64,000 nt of DNA from Xanthomonas sacchari (GTDB taxonomy: Bacteria; Pseudomonadota; Gammaproteobacteria; Xanthomonadales; Xanthomonadaceae), in contig NZ_CP132343.1 of the NCBI RefSeq assembly GCF_040529065.1, positions 2,976,001 through 3,040,000 on the forward strand, in the 5' to 3' direction. The position numbers and the translations under genes were made by a program. Shown piece after piece: positions 20,885 to 36,897 of this stretch. Positions within the stretch are counted from its first letter, which is position 1, and each line of letters opens with the position of its first letter. The notes under the pieces are model-generated. The model ran no database searches. It saw nothing but the letters and a program-made list of their open reading frames with translations, and was not told where the DNA came from.

Positions 20885-20950
20885 GTAGGAGCGGCTTCAG
20901 CCGCGATGGGCGTTATCGGTAAAGCCCATCGCGGCTGAAGCCGCTCCTAC
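20885..20950. repeat. 66-bp palindromic repeat (27-bp arms)
   Basis: Arms at 20885-20911 and 20924-20950 (GTAGGAGCGGCTTCAGCCGC and extension) are perfectly complementary around a 12-base loop. The same unit, with two base changes, occurs at 36734-36799. It lies between convergent genes and could act as a terminator or mRNA end stabiliser. Confidence 0.9.
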
Positions 20951-21046
20951 ACAGGGGCTCGCGATGCGGTGTCTGGGCGCGATGTGGGAGGCACTTCAGT
21001 CCCGACGGCTGCCAGGTTCAACCGCCAGCATGCGCTCCGTCACCGC

Positions 21047-22480
<1,434 letters not shown>

Positions 22481-22804
22481 CGCGCAATCTCCGCATCTGC
22501 AAAAAGGAATCCATCGGCGCCGTCGTCGGACGTCCGGGGAGGCAGGCTGGCGGGATGGCGGCTGGCGCACGCATTATCCGCGGCGCAGCGCCCGGCGTCA
22601 GCAGTGTGCGCCGGCGGATGTTAGGAATGTCTGGAGGCGTGCCAGGTGCGCGCCCGCGGTGATCGGCGGATGCAGGCAGCCAACGCGGTGCCCGCCGACG
22701 GTCCGCAGTGGCCGGCCGAAGCGCCGGCAAGACGCGGCGACACTCGGGCGGCCATGGCGACCGCCGCGGCAGGACCGGCGGCATTGCGCCGCCGGCCAGG
22801 ACGC
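22481..22804. other. intergenic region with no recognised gene
   Basis: These 324 bases lie between a lipoprotein gene and fumC, both on the minus strand. I see only open frames of skewed composition and no repeat of the families found elsewhere. It should hold the fumC promoter, but no clear box is visible. Confidence 0.5.
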
Positions 22805-23797
22805 TTATCGTTGACGATTGCTCTGGAACACCAGGTCGTTGTAGCTCTTCATCAGGCGTACCGGCGAGCCTTCCGGTGCGACGATCGGATTGGCCAGCGC
22901 GCGCTGCTCGAAGGCACTGTACGGAACCTTGTCCGCCACCCGCTTGATCCGTGCCTTGGATTCCTTGCGGAAATCCTCCGCGGCTCTCTCGAAACCGCTC
23001 CAGTCGGACTTGCCCGGCTCCTGGTTGGCGACCTTGGCGTGCGCCTCGTCGGACAGGCGGTTGAAATCGGCCACCAGCGCCGTGGCCTTGGCAGTGTCGA
23101 AGTCGTCGTCCTGCATCAGCCCGACGATATCCTTGGCCTCGAGCATCATCGACAGCCGGTAGAAGTCGCGGGTACGGCCCTCGGCCTTCTCCATCGCCTT
23201 CAACTGCTCGCGCTGCGCGGCGTCGTTCTGCGCCTCCAGTTCGTGGCTGAAGGCGTCGCTGGCCTCGTGGAACTCGGACAGCGCGGCCATCAGCGGCGCA
23301 TGCAGTTGCTTGCCCTTGGCGAACTGATCGTCCTGGTAGTCCTCGCGGTCGTAGTAGTCGCGGGCCTGGTTGGCCAGCGGCTGCAGCGTCTTCAACGCGG
23401 CCAGATAGCGCTTGGCCGCCGCATCCAGCGCCGGCAACGCCGGCTTGGCCGCGATCGCCTCGGTCATCGGCGCGTCGCACTGCTTCATGGCGTAGTCGTC
23501 GATCGGGGCGGGCCCGTACACCCTGGTTTCCTTGCCGGTGGGGCCGGCCTTGGGGTCGGCCATCCAGCCGATGTATTGCTGCGCGCCTTCGTGGATGGAC
23601 CCGTCGACCTTGTTGAAGCACTCGATGTAGGCGTTGAGCTTGCGGGTCAACGCTTGGTCCGCTTCGTCGGCGGCGGCGTCTGCGGGAGCATGGCTGGCAT
23701 CGGTGTCGGTGGGCGTGGCCGAGGGCTTGCCGCCACAGGCGGTGAGGAAAACGGACACAGCGGCGGCCAGCGCCGCAAGACGCAAAGAAGATGTCAT
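22805..23797 (-). CDS. YiiG/DUF3829-like lipoprotein
   Basis: This 330-residue protein has a lipoprotein signal ending VFLTACGG, a short Ala/Asp-rich spacer and an all-helical body (LTRKLNAYIECFNKVDGSIHEGAQQYIGWM, YYDREDYQDDQFAKGKQLHAPLMAALSEF). The helical pattern and cysteine placement match the YiiG family with DUF3829 domain. Function is unknown. It lies alone, about 320 bases upstream of fumC on the same strand. Confidence 0.75.
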   Translation of the reverse strand: MTSSLRLAALAAAVSVFLTACGGKPSATPTDTDASHAPADAAADEADQALTRKLNAYIECFNKVDGSIHEGAQQYIGWMADPKAGPTGKETRVYGPAPIDDYAMKQCDAPMTEAIAAKPALPALDAAAKRYLAALKTLQPLANQARDYYDREDYQDDQFAKGKQLHAPLMAALSEFHEASDAFSHELEAQNDAAQREQLKAMEKAEGRTRDFYRLSMMLEAKDIVGLMQDDDFDTAKATALVADFNRLSDEAHAKVANQEPGKSDWSGFERAAEDFRKESKARIKRVADKVPYSAFEQRALANPIVAPEGSPVRLMKSYNDLVFQSNRQR

Positions 23798-24169
23798 GGG
23801 GAAATAGCGAGGTTGAAAACGGTTACAGAAAGTCTAGCAAACGAAAAGATCGGCGCGGCGTGATGGTTGAGTGCGGGGATTCGGGAGTAGGGATTGGGGA
23901 TTGGTAACATCGGTTCTGCGCGCTGATCCATGGTGCATGTCGCTGCGCTGCCTTGTGACCGAATGCGCGAGACGGCGCGTGCGGGCGCCGCCATCGCGGC
24001 GCATCGGCTAGACTCCGATGACGTATCACCGATGGAACTTCCACGCCGCCATGGGCGACGATTCAGACTGTAGATGCCGGCGCACGCTGCGCCGGGCCAC
24101 CCTCCCCGCCGTTTCCATCCTGCCCGCCTGGCGCTCTGACGCCCCAGCGACGCGCGCCGGGGAACGCAC
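23798..24169. other. divergent intergenic region with a G-rich heptad array
   Basis: No gene is evident in these 372 bases. A heptad array (GGGATTCGGGAGTAGGGATT and onward, 23878-23903) has at least four GGG runs with four-base spacers and no partner C array nearby. The two flanking genes are transcribed away from here. Confidence 0.6.
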
Positions 24170-25486
24170 ATGATCGGCAACCTCCTGCTGCTGGCGCTGG
24201 CGATGCTGCTGGTGCTGCTCAACGGCTTCTTCGTCGCCGCCGAGTTCGCCTTGGTCAAGTTGCGCCACACGCAGGCCGTGGGCCTGGCCGAGCACCACGG
24301 CTGGCGCGGGCGCCTGCTGCTCAACGTGCATGGCCACCTCGACGCCTACCTGTCGGCCTGCCAACTCGGCATCACCCTGTCCTCGCTGGGCCTGGGCTGG
24401 GTCGGCGAACCGGCCTTCGCACACCTGCTGCAGCCGCTGTTCGACCTGCTGGGGCTGAGCGCGGAGGCCGCGCGCCTGAGCGCCTTCGTCATCGCCTTCA
24501 GCGTCATCTCGTTCCTGCACATCGTGCTCGGCGAACTCGCGCCCAAGTCGATGGCGATCCGCCGCCCGGAGCGCATGTCGCTGTGGACCGCGGCGCCGCT
24601 GTACCTGTTCTACTGGGCGATGTATCCGGCGATCTGGCTGCTCAACACCAGCGCCAACGGCTTGCTGAAAGCCGTGGGCTGGGGCGAGGTCGAGCATGCC
24701 TCGCACCGCTATTCGCGCGAGGAACTGAAGCTGATCGTCGGCCGCCAGCACCCCGCCGGCGGCGCGCCCGACCACGAACTGACCCTGATGAGCCACGCGC
24801 TGGAGCTGCCGGAACTGGTGGCGGGCGACCTGATGCGGGCGCGCGACCATCTGCGCGGGTTCCGCGACGGCATGCCGCTGGACGCGGTGATGGCCGAGTT
24901 CGCCGACAGCCGCTACAGCCGCTACCCGTGGTTCGACCGCGACGGCGAGCAGGTGCTGGGCATCCTGCACATGAAGGACCTGCTGGTGGAGATCGCCCGC
25001 GGCCGCCCCAGCGACGACCTGCGCCCGCTGCTGCGCCCGGCCAACCTGATCGCCCTGGAGACGCCGGTGCCGCTGGTGCTGGAGCGCTTTCGCACCGGCG
25101 CCACGCACATGGCGCTGTGCGTGGACGAGCACGGCCGCATCCTCGGCTATTTCACCCTGGAAGACCTGCTGGAAGTGGTGGTCGGCGACATCGAGGACGA
25201 GCACCCGCACGTGGTCAAGGACGCGCCGACCCGCGGCGCCGACGGCAGCGTGCTGGTGGCCGGTTCGACCTCGATCTTCCGCCTCGAACGCCTGCTCGGC
25301 CGCGACCTGCGCGCGCCGGAGCACCTCAACTCGGTCGGCGGGCTGATCGTGCACCAGCTGCAGCGCCTGCCCGAGGAAGGCGAGCGGCTGGAGATCGACG
25401 GCCACCTGTTCACGGTCAAGCGCATGGCCCGTCACCGCATCCAGGCGGTGACCGTACGCCTGGCGCCGGCCGAGGCCGCGCCGACG

Positions 25487-25489
<3 letters not shown>
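24170..25489 (+). CDS. CNNM/CBS-domain membrane protein (CorC/HlyC family)
   Basis: This 439-residue protein has an N-terminal CNNM (DUF21) membrane domain (LLLALAMLLVLLNGFFVAAEFALVKLR, then LGITLSSLGLGWVGEPAFAHLL and FSVISFLHIVLGELAPKSMAIRRPE), two CBS domains at about residues 210-340 and a C-terminal CorC/HlyC domain ending MARHRIQAVTVRL. Family members transport or sense magnesium or cobalt; the old hemolysin name is misleading. It stands upstream of purB. Confidence 0.92.
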
Positions 25490-26893
<1,404 letters not shown>

Positions 26894-26960
26894 GCCGCGT
26901 CCCGTCCATCCTGGGTTAATCGGCCAGGGGCATGCTGGTGACTCACAGCAGAGCCCCGCG

Positions 26961-27563
26961 ATGAAACGCACCCCGTTGTTTGTGTTGCCGCTGCTGGCCC
27001 TGGCCGGCTGCGCGCAGGCGCCACGCCCGCCGGCCGGCGATGGCGCGCACACCGCCGCCCCGCGCACCGTGGTCATGCAGGCCGCGCCGCCGATCGCGGC
27101 GGCGCCGTCGGCCGGCGACATTGCCGATGGCGACGAGCGCGACGCCGAGGCGCCGATCCGCATGGCCGCCTCGGCCAGCGGCGACATCGATTGCGACGGC
27201 CGCGACCTGAACATCGTCGGCCGCGACGCCACCTTGGTGCTGCACGGGCACTGCGCCACCGTCAGCTTGTTCGGCCGCAACGGCAACCTGCAGATCGAAC
27301 GAGCCGACGCCCTGCGCGTGCTCGGCGACAACGCGCAGGTGACGGTACACGGCGACGCCGGCCAGGTCGCGCTGTTCGGCCGCCACGGCCGCTTGCAGAT
27401 GGCACGCATCGCCACGCTGGAGGTGTCGGGCGACCAGAACCAGTTGCAGGCCAGCGCGATCGGCGCCATCGCCCTGCAGGGCAACGACAACGCCATCGTC
27501 CAGCGCAGCGGCACGGCCCAGGTCGACGACAGCGGCCGCGACAACCGTATCCTCGACCAGTAA
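26961..27563 (+). CDS. DUF3060-like lipoprotein
   Basis: This 200-residue protein has a lipobox (LLALAGCAQA), a Pro/Ala-rich spacer, and from about residue 75 a repetitive beta-strand region (DGRDLNIVGRDATLVLHGHCATVSLFGRNGNLQIERADALRVLGDNAQVTVHGDAGQVALFGRHG), typical of DUF3060. A beta-solenoid fold is likely. Function is unknown. Confidence 0.78.
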   Translation: MKRTPLFVLPLLALAGCAQAPRPPAGDGAHTAAPRTVVMQAAPPIAAAPSAGDIADGDERDAEAPIRMAASASGDIDCDGRDLNIVGRDATLVLHGHCATVSLFGRNGNLQIERADALRVLGDNAQVTVHGDAGQVALFGRHGRLQMARIATLEVSGDQNQLQASAIGAIALQGNDNAIVQRSGTAQVDDSGRDNRILDQ

Positions 27564-27812
27564 CGCCCAGCGCCTCGCCCGCTGCGACGCGGCCGCCACG
27601 CGCCGCGGACGTCCCGAACCGCCGGCGGCGCGCACCCTGCATGCACGCATGCGCCAGACCCGGATCGCCGGATCGCCACCGCCTTGGCCGACGGCGATCT
27701 GCCAAGCCTGCCGCGATGGCCCCACGGGCCAAACCGGCGGACAATGGCCGGGTCCGGCCGGCGCCGCCGCGCGCCCGCCCTTTCCTTCCGCGTTGCAAGG
27801 ACCCCACCGCAC

Positions 27813-29054
27813 ATGGCTGCCCGCAAGACCGCCGCTCCCGCCTTCGAACTCCACGCCCGCCCCGGGCAACCGCTGGGCATGCCCGCCGCGACCTTCCTGC
27901 GCGACTACTGGCACAAGCGCCCGCTGCTGATCCGCAACGCCTTCCCCAACTTCGTTTCGCCGATCGAGCCCGGCGACCTGGCCGGCCTGGCCTGCGAAGA
28001 GGCGGCGCTGTCGCGGCTGGTCGAGCACGACCGCGACAACGACCGCTGGCGGGTGCGCAGCGGCCCGTTCCAGGAGCATGAGTTCCCCGGCATGCCCGAC
28101 CACGACTGGACCCTGCTGGTGCAGGACGTGGACAAGTGGGACCCGGACATCCGCGCCCTGCTCGAGCAGTTCCGCTTCCTGCCGCGCTGGCGGGTGGACG
28201 ACGTGATGGTCAGCTTCGCCGCGCGCGGCGGCTCGGTCGGCGCGCACGTGGACCACTACGACGTGTTCCTGCTGCAGGCCCACGGCCACCGCCGCTGGCA
28301 GATCGACGCCAGCGTCGCGCTGGGCCGCCCGGCGCCGCCGACCGACTTCCGCGACGACGTGGAACTGAAGCTGCTGCGGCAGTTCGAGCCGACCCACGAC
28401 TGGGTGCTGGGGCCCGGCGACATGCTGTACCTGCCGCCGCTGGTGCCGCACCACGGCGTCGCCGAGGACGCCTGCCTGACCTTCTCGGTGGGCATGCGTG
28501 CGCCGTCCTCGGCCGAGCTGATCGCCGATTACCTGGACACGCTGATCGACGGCGCCGACGAGGCATTGCGCTACCACGACGAAGACCTGCAGGCGCCCGC
28601 CGATCCCTACGAGATCGATGCGGCGGCGATGGGCCGCGTGGTCGAGGCGCTGAACGCGCTGCGCATGAACGACCCGGACAAGCTGGGTGCCTGGTTCGGC
28701 CGCTTCATCACCACCTACCGTGCCGCCGGCGAGATCCTGCCGCCGGCTGGGCTGCCGCCGGCGGCGGAGATCGCCGCGGCGCTGGAACAGGGCCTGGTCC
28801 TGCAGCGGCATCCCTGGGCGCGGCCGGCGTGGCGGCGCGCCAGCCGCGGCGCCATGCTGTTCTGCAGCGGCCTGGAGTTCGCGCTGCCGGTCAAGGACGC
28901 CAAGCGCCTGGCCGCGGCCGAGCACATCGACGGCAGCGACTACGCGGCGCTGTCGGCGGCCGGCAGGCAGACCCTGCTGGAACTGATCGAAGGCGGCTTC
29001 TACCAGCCGCTGGAGGCCGAGGACGCCACCGACGAGGACGCCGACGCGGCCTGA
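27813..29054 (+). CDS. roxA: ribosomal protein uL16 arginine hydroxylase (cupin, YcfD/RoxA)
   Basis: This 413-residue protein is a 2-oxoglutarate/Fe(II) JmjC-type oxygenase. FLRDYWHKRPLLIRNAFPNF opens the catalytic domain; the metal triad is His145-x-Asp147 (GAHVDHYDVFLLQ) with a later His in PPLVPHHGVAEDA (213 or 214). The C-terminal part has the dimerisation and winged-helix segments of YcfD. The known family role is hydroxylation of an arginine in ribosomal protein L16. The ATG at 27813 gives the usual start. The GNAT gene follows after seven bases. Confidence 0.9.
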   Translation: MAARKTAAPAFELHARPGQPLGMPAATFLRDYWHKRPLLIRNAFPNFVSPIEPGDLAGLACEEAALSRLVEHDRDNDRWRVRSGPFQEHEFPGMPDHDWTLLVQDVDKWDPDIRALLEQFRFLPRWRVDDVMVSFAARGGSVGAHVDHYDVFLLQAHGHRRWQIDASVALGRPAPPTDFRDDVELKLLRQFEPTHDWVLGPGDMLYLPPLVPHHGVAEDACLTFSVGMRAPSSAELIADYLDTLIDGADEALRYHDEDLQAPADPYEIDAAAMGRVVEALNALRMNDPDKLGAWFGRFITTYRAAGEILPPAGLPPAAEIAAALEQGLVLQRHPWARPAWRRASRGAMLFCSGLEFALPVKDAKRLAAAEHIDGSDYAALSAAGRQTLLELIEGGFYQPLEAEDATDEDADAA

Positions 29055-29061
29055 TCCGACA

Positions 29062-29961
29062 ATGCCCGGCCCCGGTTTCCGCATCGCTGCGCTGGATCCC
29101 GTCCACGACGGCGCCGAACTGCGTGCGCTGCGTGCCGCGGCCGGCACCGTCGCGGACCCGGCCGACCCCACACGTGAAGCGCAGGACGCGCTGGGCGAGC
29201 ACCTGATCGCGCGCAGCGACGACGGCCAGATGGTGGGTGCGGCCCGGCTCGGCGCGGACCGGCGGATCGCCGCGCTGACCGTGTTGCCGGCCTGGCGTGG
29301 GCGCGGCGTCGGCAGCGCGCTGCTGCGCGGCCTGATCGCGCAGGCACAGCAGCGGGGCTGGCCGCAGCTGGAACTGCATGCGCCCGCCGCGACACTGGCA
29401 TTCCATGCCCGCCACGGCTTCCTGCCGCCGCCAAGCGGCGTGACCGCCTCCGCGGAGGCGGTGCCGCTGCGCCGCCGCTTCGACGGCGCGGTGGCGGTGG
29501 AGGACGCGGCGATGGCGATCGCCGCCAGCATCGCGGTGCTGGCGCAGGCCCGCCGCCAGGTGCTGATCCATAGCCGCATGCTGGATCCCGGCCTGCTCGA
29601 CGATGCCCGCGTGGTGGAACAGGTGCGGCGCTTCGCGGTCGCCGCGCATGCCAAGCAGGTGCGCGTGTTGCTGCACGACGCGGCCGCGCCGCATCGTGCC
29701 GGCGCCCCCTTGCTGGCCCTGGCACAGCGCTTGCCCAGCGTGTTCCAGTTCCGCGAAGTCAGCGACCCGGTGGACCGCAGCGACGCCACCGCCTATCTGG
29801 TCGACGACGGCGGCGGCTACTACTTCCGTGGACTAGGTCACCGTTACGACGGCGAGACCGACCTGCTCGGTGGCGGCCGCGCGCGCCAGTTGCGCGCCAC
29901 CTTCGACCGGGTCTGGGAGCGCGCCCGGCCCTGCAGCGAACTGCGCGCACTGGGCTGGTGA
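29062..29961 (+). CDS. GNAT acetyltransferase with C-terminal DUF7931-like domain
   Basis: This 299-residue protein has an N-terminal GNAT fold (about residues 1-140) with the acetyl-CoA loop in LTVLPAWRGRGVGSALLRGLIAQAQQRGW and the FHARHGF motif. Residues about 150-299 form a separate domain (VLIHSRMLDPGLLDDARVVEQVRRFAV) that resembles a phospholipase D-like fold without its catalytic HKD. The substrate is unknown. It is in an operon with roxA. Confidence 0.82.
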   Translation: MPGPGFRIAALDPVHDGAELRALRAAAGTVADPADPTREAQDALGEHLIARSDDGQMVGAARLGADRRIAALTVLPAWRGRGVGSALLRGLIAQAQQRGWPQLELHAPAATLAFHARHGFLPPPSGVTASAEAVPLRRRFDGAVAVEDAAMAIAASIAVLAQARRQVLIHSRMLDPGLLDDARVVEQVRRFAVAAHAKQVRVLLHDAAAPHRAGAPLLALAQRLPSVFQFREVSDPVDRSDATAYLVDDGGGYYFRGLGHRYDGETDLLGGGRARQLRATFDRVWERARPCSELRALGW

Positions 29962-30052
29962 GGCGGCCGCGACCACGCCGCCGCAACTGCCACGGATGAA
30001 CCGGGATCGGCCTTGACCACGCCGAATGCACACCCCGGCTGGTTCATGGGGG

Positions 30053-30058
30053 TATAAT
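30053..30058 (+). promoter_or_regulatory. -10 box of the sucAB-lpd operon
   Basis: A perfect TATAAT lies about 90 bases before the sucA start. The -35 region 17 bases upstream is poor (ACACCC), so activation by a regulator may be needed. Confidence 0.55.
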
Positions 30059-30146
30059 TTTTGCGCTTGATTACGCCCGCGCGGCCCTCGCGTCCGCCGG
30101 TTCCTACCGCAAGCCACCCCAAACAAAGCGACCGCACCCCACCATC

Positions 30147-32972
<2,826 letters not shown>

Positions 32973-33019
32973 ACACCCTTTCACACTTCAAAAAAGACAC
33001 CACTAGGACGCCCCCCGCA

Positions 33020-34234
<1,215 letters not shown>

Positions 34235-34238
34235 AAGC

Positions 34239-34369
34239 CGGGAATCGGGAATGGAGAGTGGGGAATGGGACAAGCGCCCATTTCCCTGCCCTGTTCCCGC
34301 CTGGACCTGGATGGGAGGCGGCAGGCGCATGCGCTTTTGCGATTCCCCATTCCCTATTCCCCATTCCCG
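34239..34369. repeat. inverted heptad pair between sucB and lpd
   Basis: A G array (34239-34270) starts six bases after the sucB stop, and a C array (34341-34369) ends 14 bases before the lpd ATG. Both are made of GGGAATC/GGGAATG-type heptads and together fill most of the 149-base gap. Pairing of the two in mRNA would put a long hairpin ahead of lpd. Confidence 0.85.
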
Positions 34370-34374
34370 TGTGA

Positions 34375-35820
<1,446 letters not shown>

Positions 35821-35831
35821 GGCCGAGAAAC

Positions 35832-35968
35832 GGGAATGGAGAATCGGGAATGGGCAAAGCGCATTCCGGGCACTCCACTCCCATCGCATAGCGCCGGACC
35901 CAGGTCCGGCGTTATGCGTTTCGGCTTTTGGATTTTCCCCATTCCCCATTCCCGACTCCCCATTCCCG
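35832..35968. repeat. inverted heptad pair between lpd and the LOG gene
   Basis: A G array (35832-35854) follows the lpd stop by 11 bases. A C array (35936-35968) runs straight into the next ATG at 35969 with no ribosome-binding site. The terminator-like hairpin at 35885-35918 lies between the two, giving a nested inverted structure. Confidence 0.85.
35885..35931 (+). terminator. terminator-like hairpin downstream of lpd
   Basis: CGCATAGCGCCGGAC pairs with GTCCGGCGTTATGCG (15 pairs, one G-T) around a four-base CCAG loop (35885-35918), followed by TTTCGGCTTTTGG. It is a good candidate for termination or attenuation after lpd. Confidence 0.6.
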
Positions 35969-36562
35969 ATGAAAAGCATCTGCGTCTACTGCGGCTCCAA
36001 CGCCGGCAACAAGCCGGCCTACGTCGAGCGCGCAACCGAATTGGGCACACGCATCGCCGAGCAAGGCCTGCGCCTGGTCTATGGCGGCGGCAATGTCGGT
36101 CTGATGGGCACCGTGGCCAATGCGGTGCTCGCTGCCGGCGGCGAGGTCACCGGCGTGATTCCCAAGCAACTGGCCGACTGGGAAGTGGCGCACCGCGGCC
36201 TCACTGAACTGGAGATCGTCGGTTCGATGCACGAGCGCAAGTCGCGCATGTTCGACCTGTCCGACGCCTTCGTCGCCCTGCCCGGCGGCTTCGGCACCAT
36301 GGAGGAAATCTTCGAGATGCTGACCTGGCGCCAGCTCGGCATCGGCAACAAGCCCTGCGCCTTCCTCGACGTGGAAGGGTTCTACGCGCCGCTGATCGGC
36401 ATGATCGATCGCATGGTCGAAGAGCGCTTCCTGCACCCGGACCAGCGTGCCGACCTGTGGTACGGCAGCGACATCGACACGATGCTGGGCTGGATGCGGG
36501 ACTACACGCCTGCGCAGGCGTCGAAGTGGATCGACGAGAAGCGACGCAACGCGTTGCGCTGA
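35969..36562 (+). CDS. LOG-family Rossmann protein (cytokinin riboside phosphate phosphoribohydrolase-like)
   Basis: This 197-residue protein has the LOG motifs: CVYCGSNAGNKPAYVERA at the start, LVYGGGNVGLMGTVANAVL, ELEIVGSMHERKSRMFDLSDAFVALPGGFGTMEEIFEMLTWRQLGI (split here only in description) with the PGGxGTxxE catalytic signature near residue 104. Family members remove ribose 5-phosphate from cytokinin nucleotides or AMP. In a plant-associated genus it might act on cytokinins, but many homologues are general nucleotide hydrolases. Its ATG directly follows a C-rich heptad array and has no ribosome-binding site. Confidence 0.9.
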   Translation: MKSICVYCGSNAGNKPAYVERATELGTRIAEQGLRLVYGGGNVGLMGTVANAVLAAGGEVTGVIPKQLADWEVAHRGLTELEIVGSMHERKSRMFDLSDAFVALPGGFGTMEEIFEMLTWRQLGIGNKPCAFLDVEGFYAPLIGMIDRMVEERFLHPDQRADLWYGSDIDTMLGWMRDYTPAQASKWIDEKRRNALR

Positions 36563-36897
36563 GACTCCGAGAGCGGCAATGTCATGACGCGTGGCGACGC
36601 GTCATCCATCTTGGCGCCCGATTGTTCCCGCGGCGCGGATCGACGAAAAGCGGCGCAGCGCGTTGCGCCAAAGGCATCGGATCCGCGACAAGCGTTGGGG
36701 TGGCGACCCGCCCATACCGACAGGACGTGTCCTGTAGGAGCGGCTTCAGCCGCGACGGGCGTTCTCGGTAAAGCCCATCGCGGCTGAAGCCGCTCCTACG
36801 CGAGGCGCTGCCATGGCGGCACCTCGCGCTGCGCCCAACTAGCGCATGGAGACAGCGCGCTCCGGGCGCATGGCGCCGCACTCCACGTTCGATCGCC
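36563..36897. repeat. convergent intergenic region with a 66-bp palindromic repeat
   Basis: No gene is evident in these 335 bases. The palindrome at 36734-36799 has 27-base arms (36734-36760 and 36773-36799) around a 12-base loop, and is nearly identical to the unit at 20885-20950. Stretches around 36590-36700 repeat fragments of the preceding gene's end (GATCGACGA-AAG-GCG and GCGCAACGCGTTGCGC-like) in degenerate form. Confidence 0.75.
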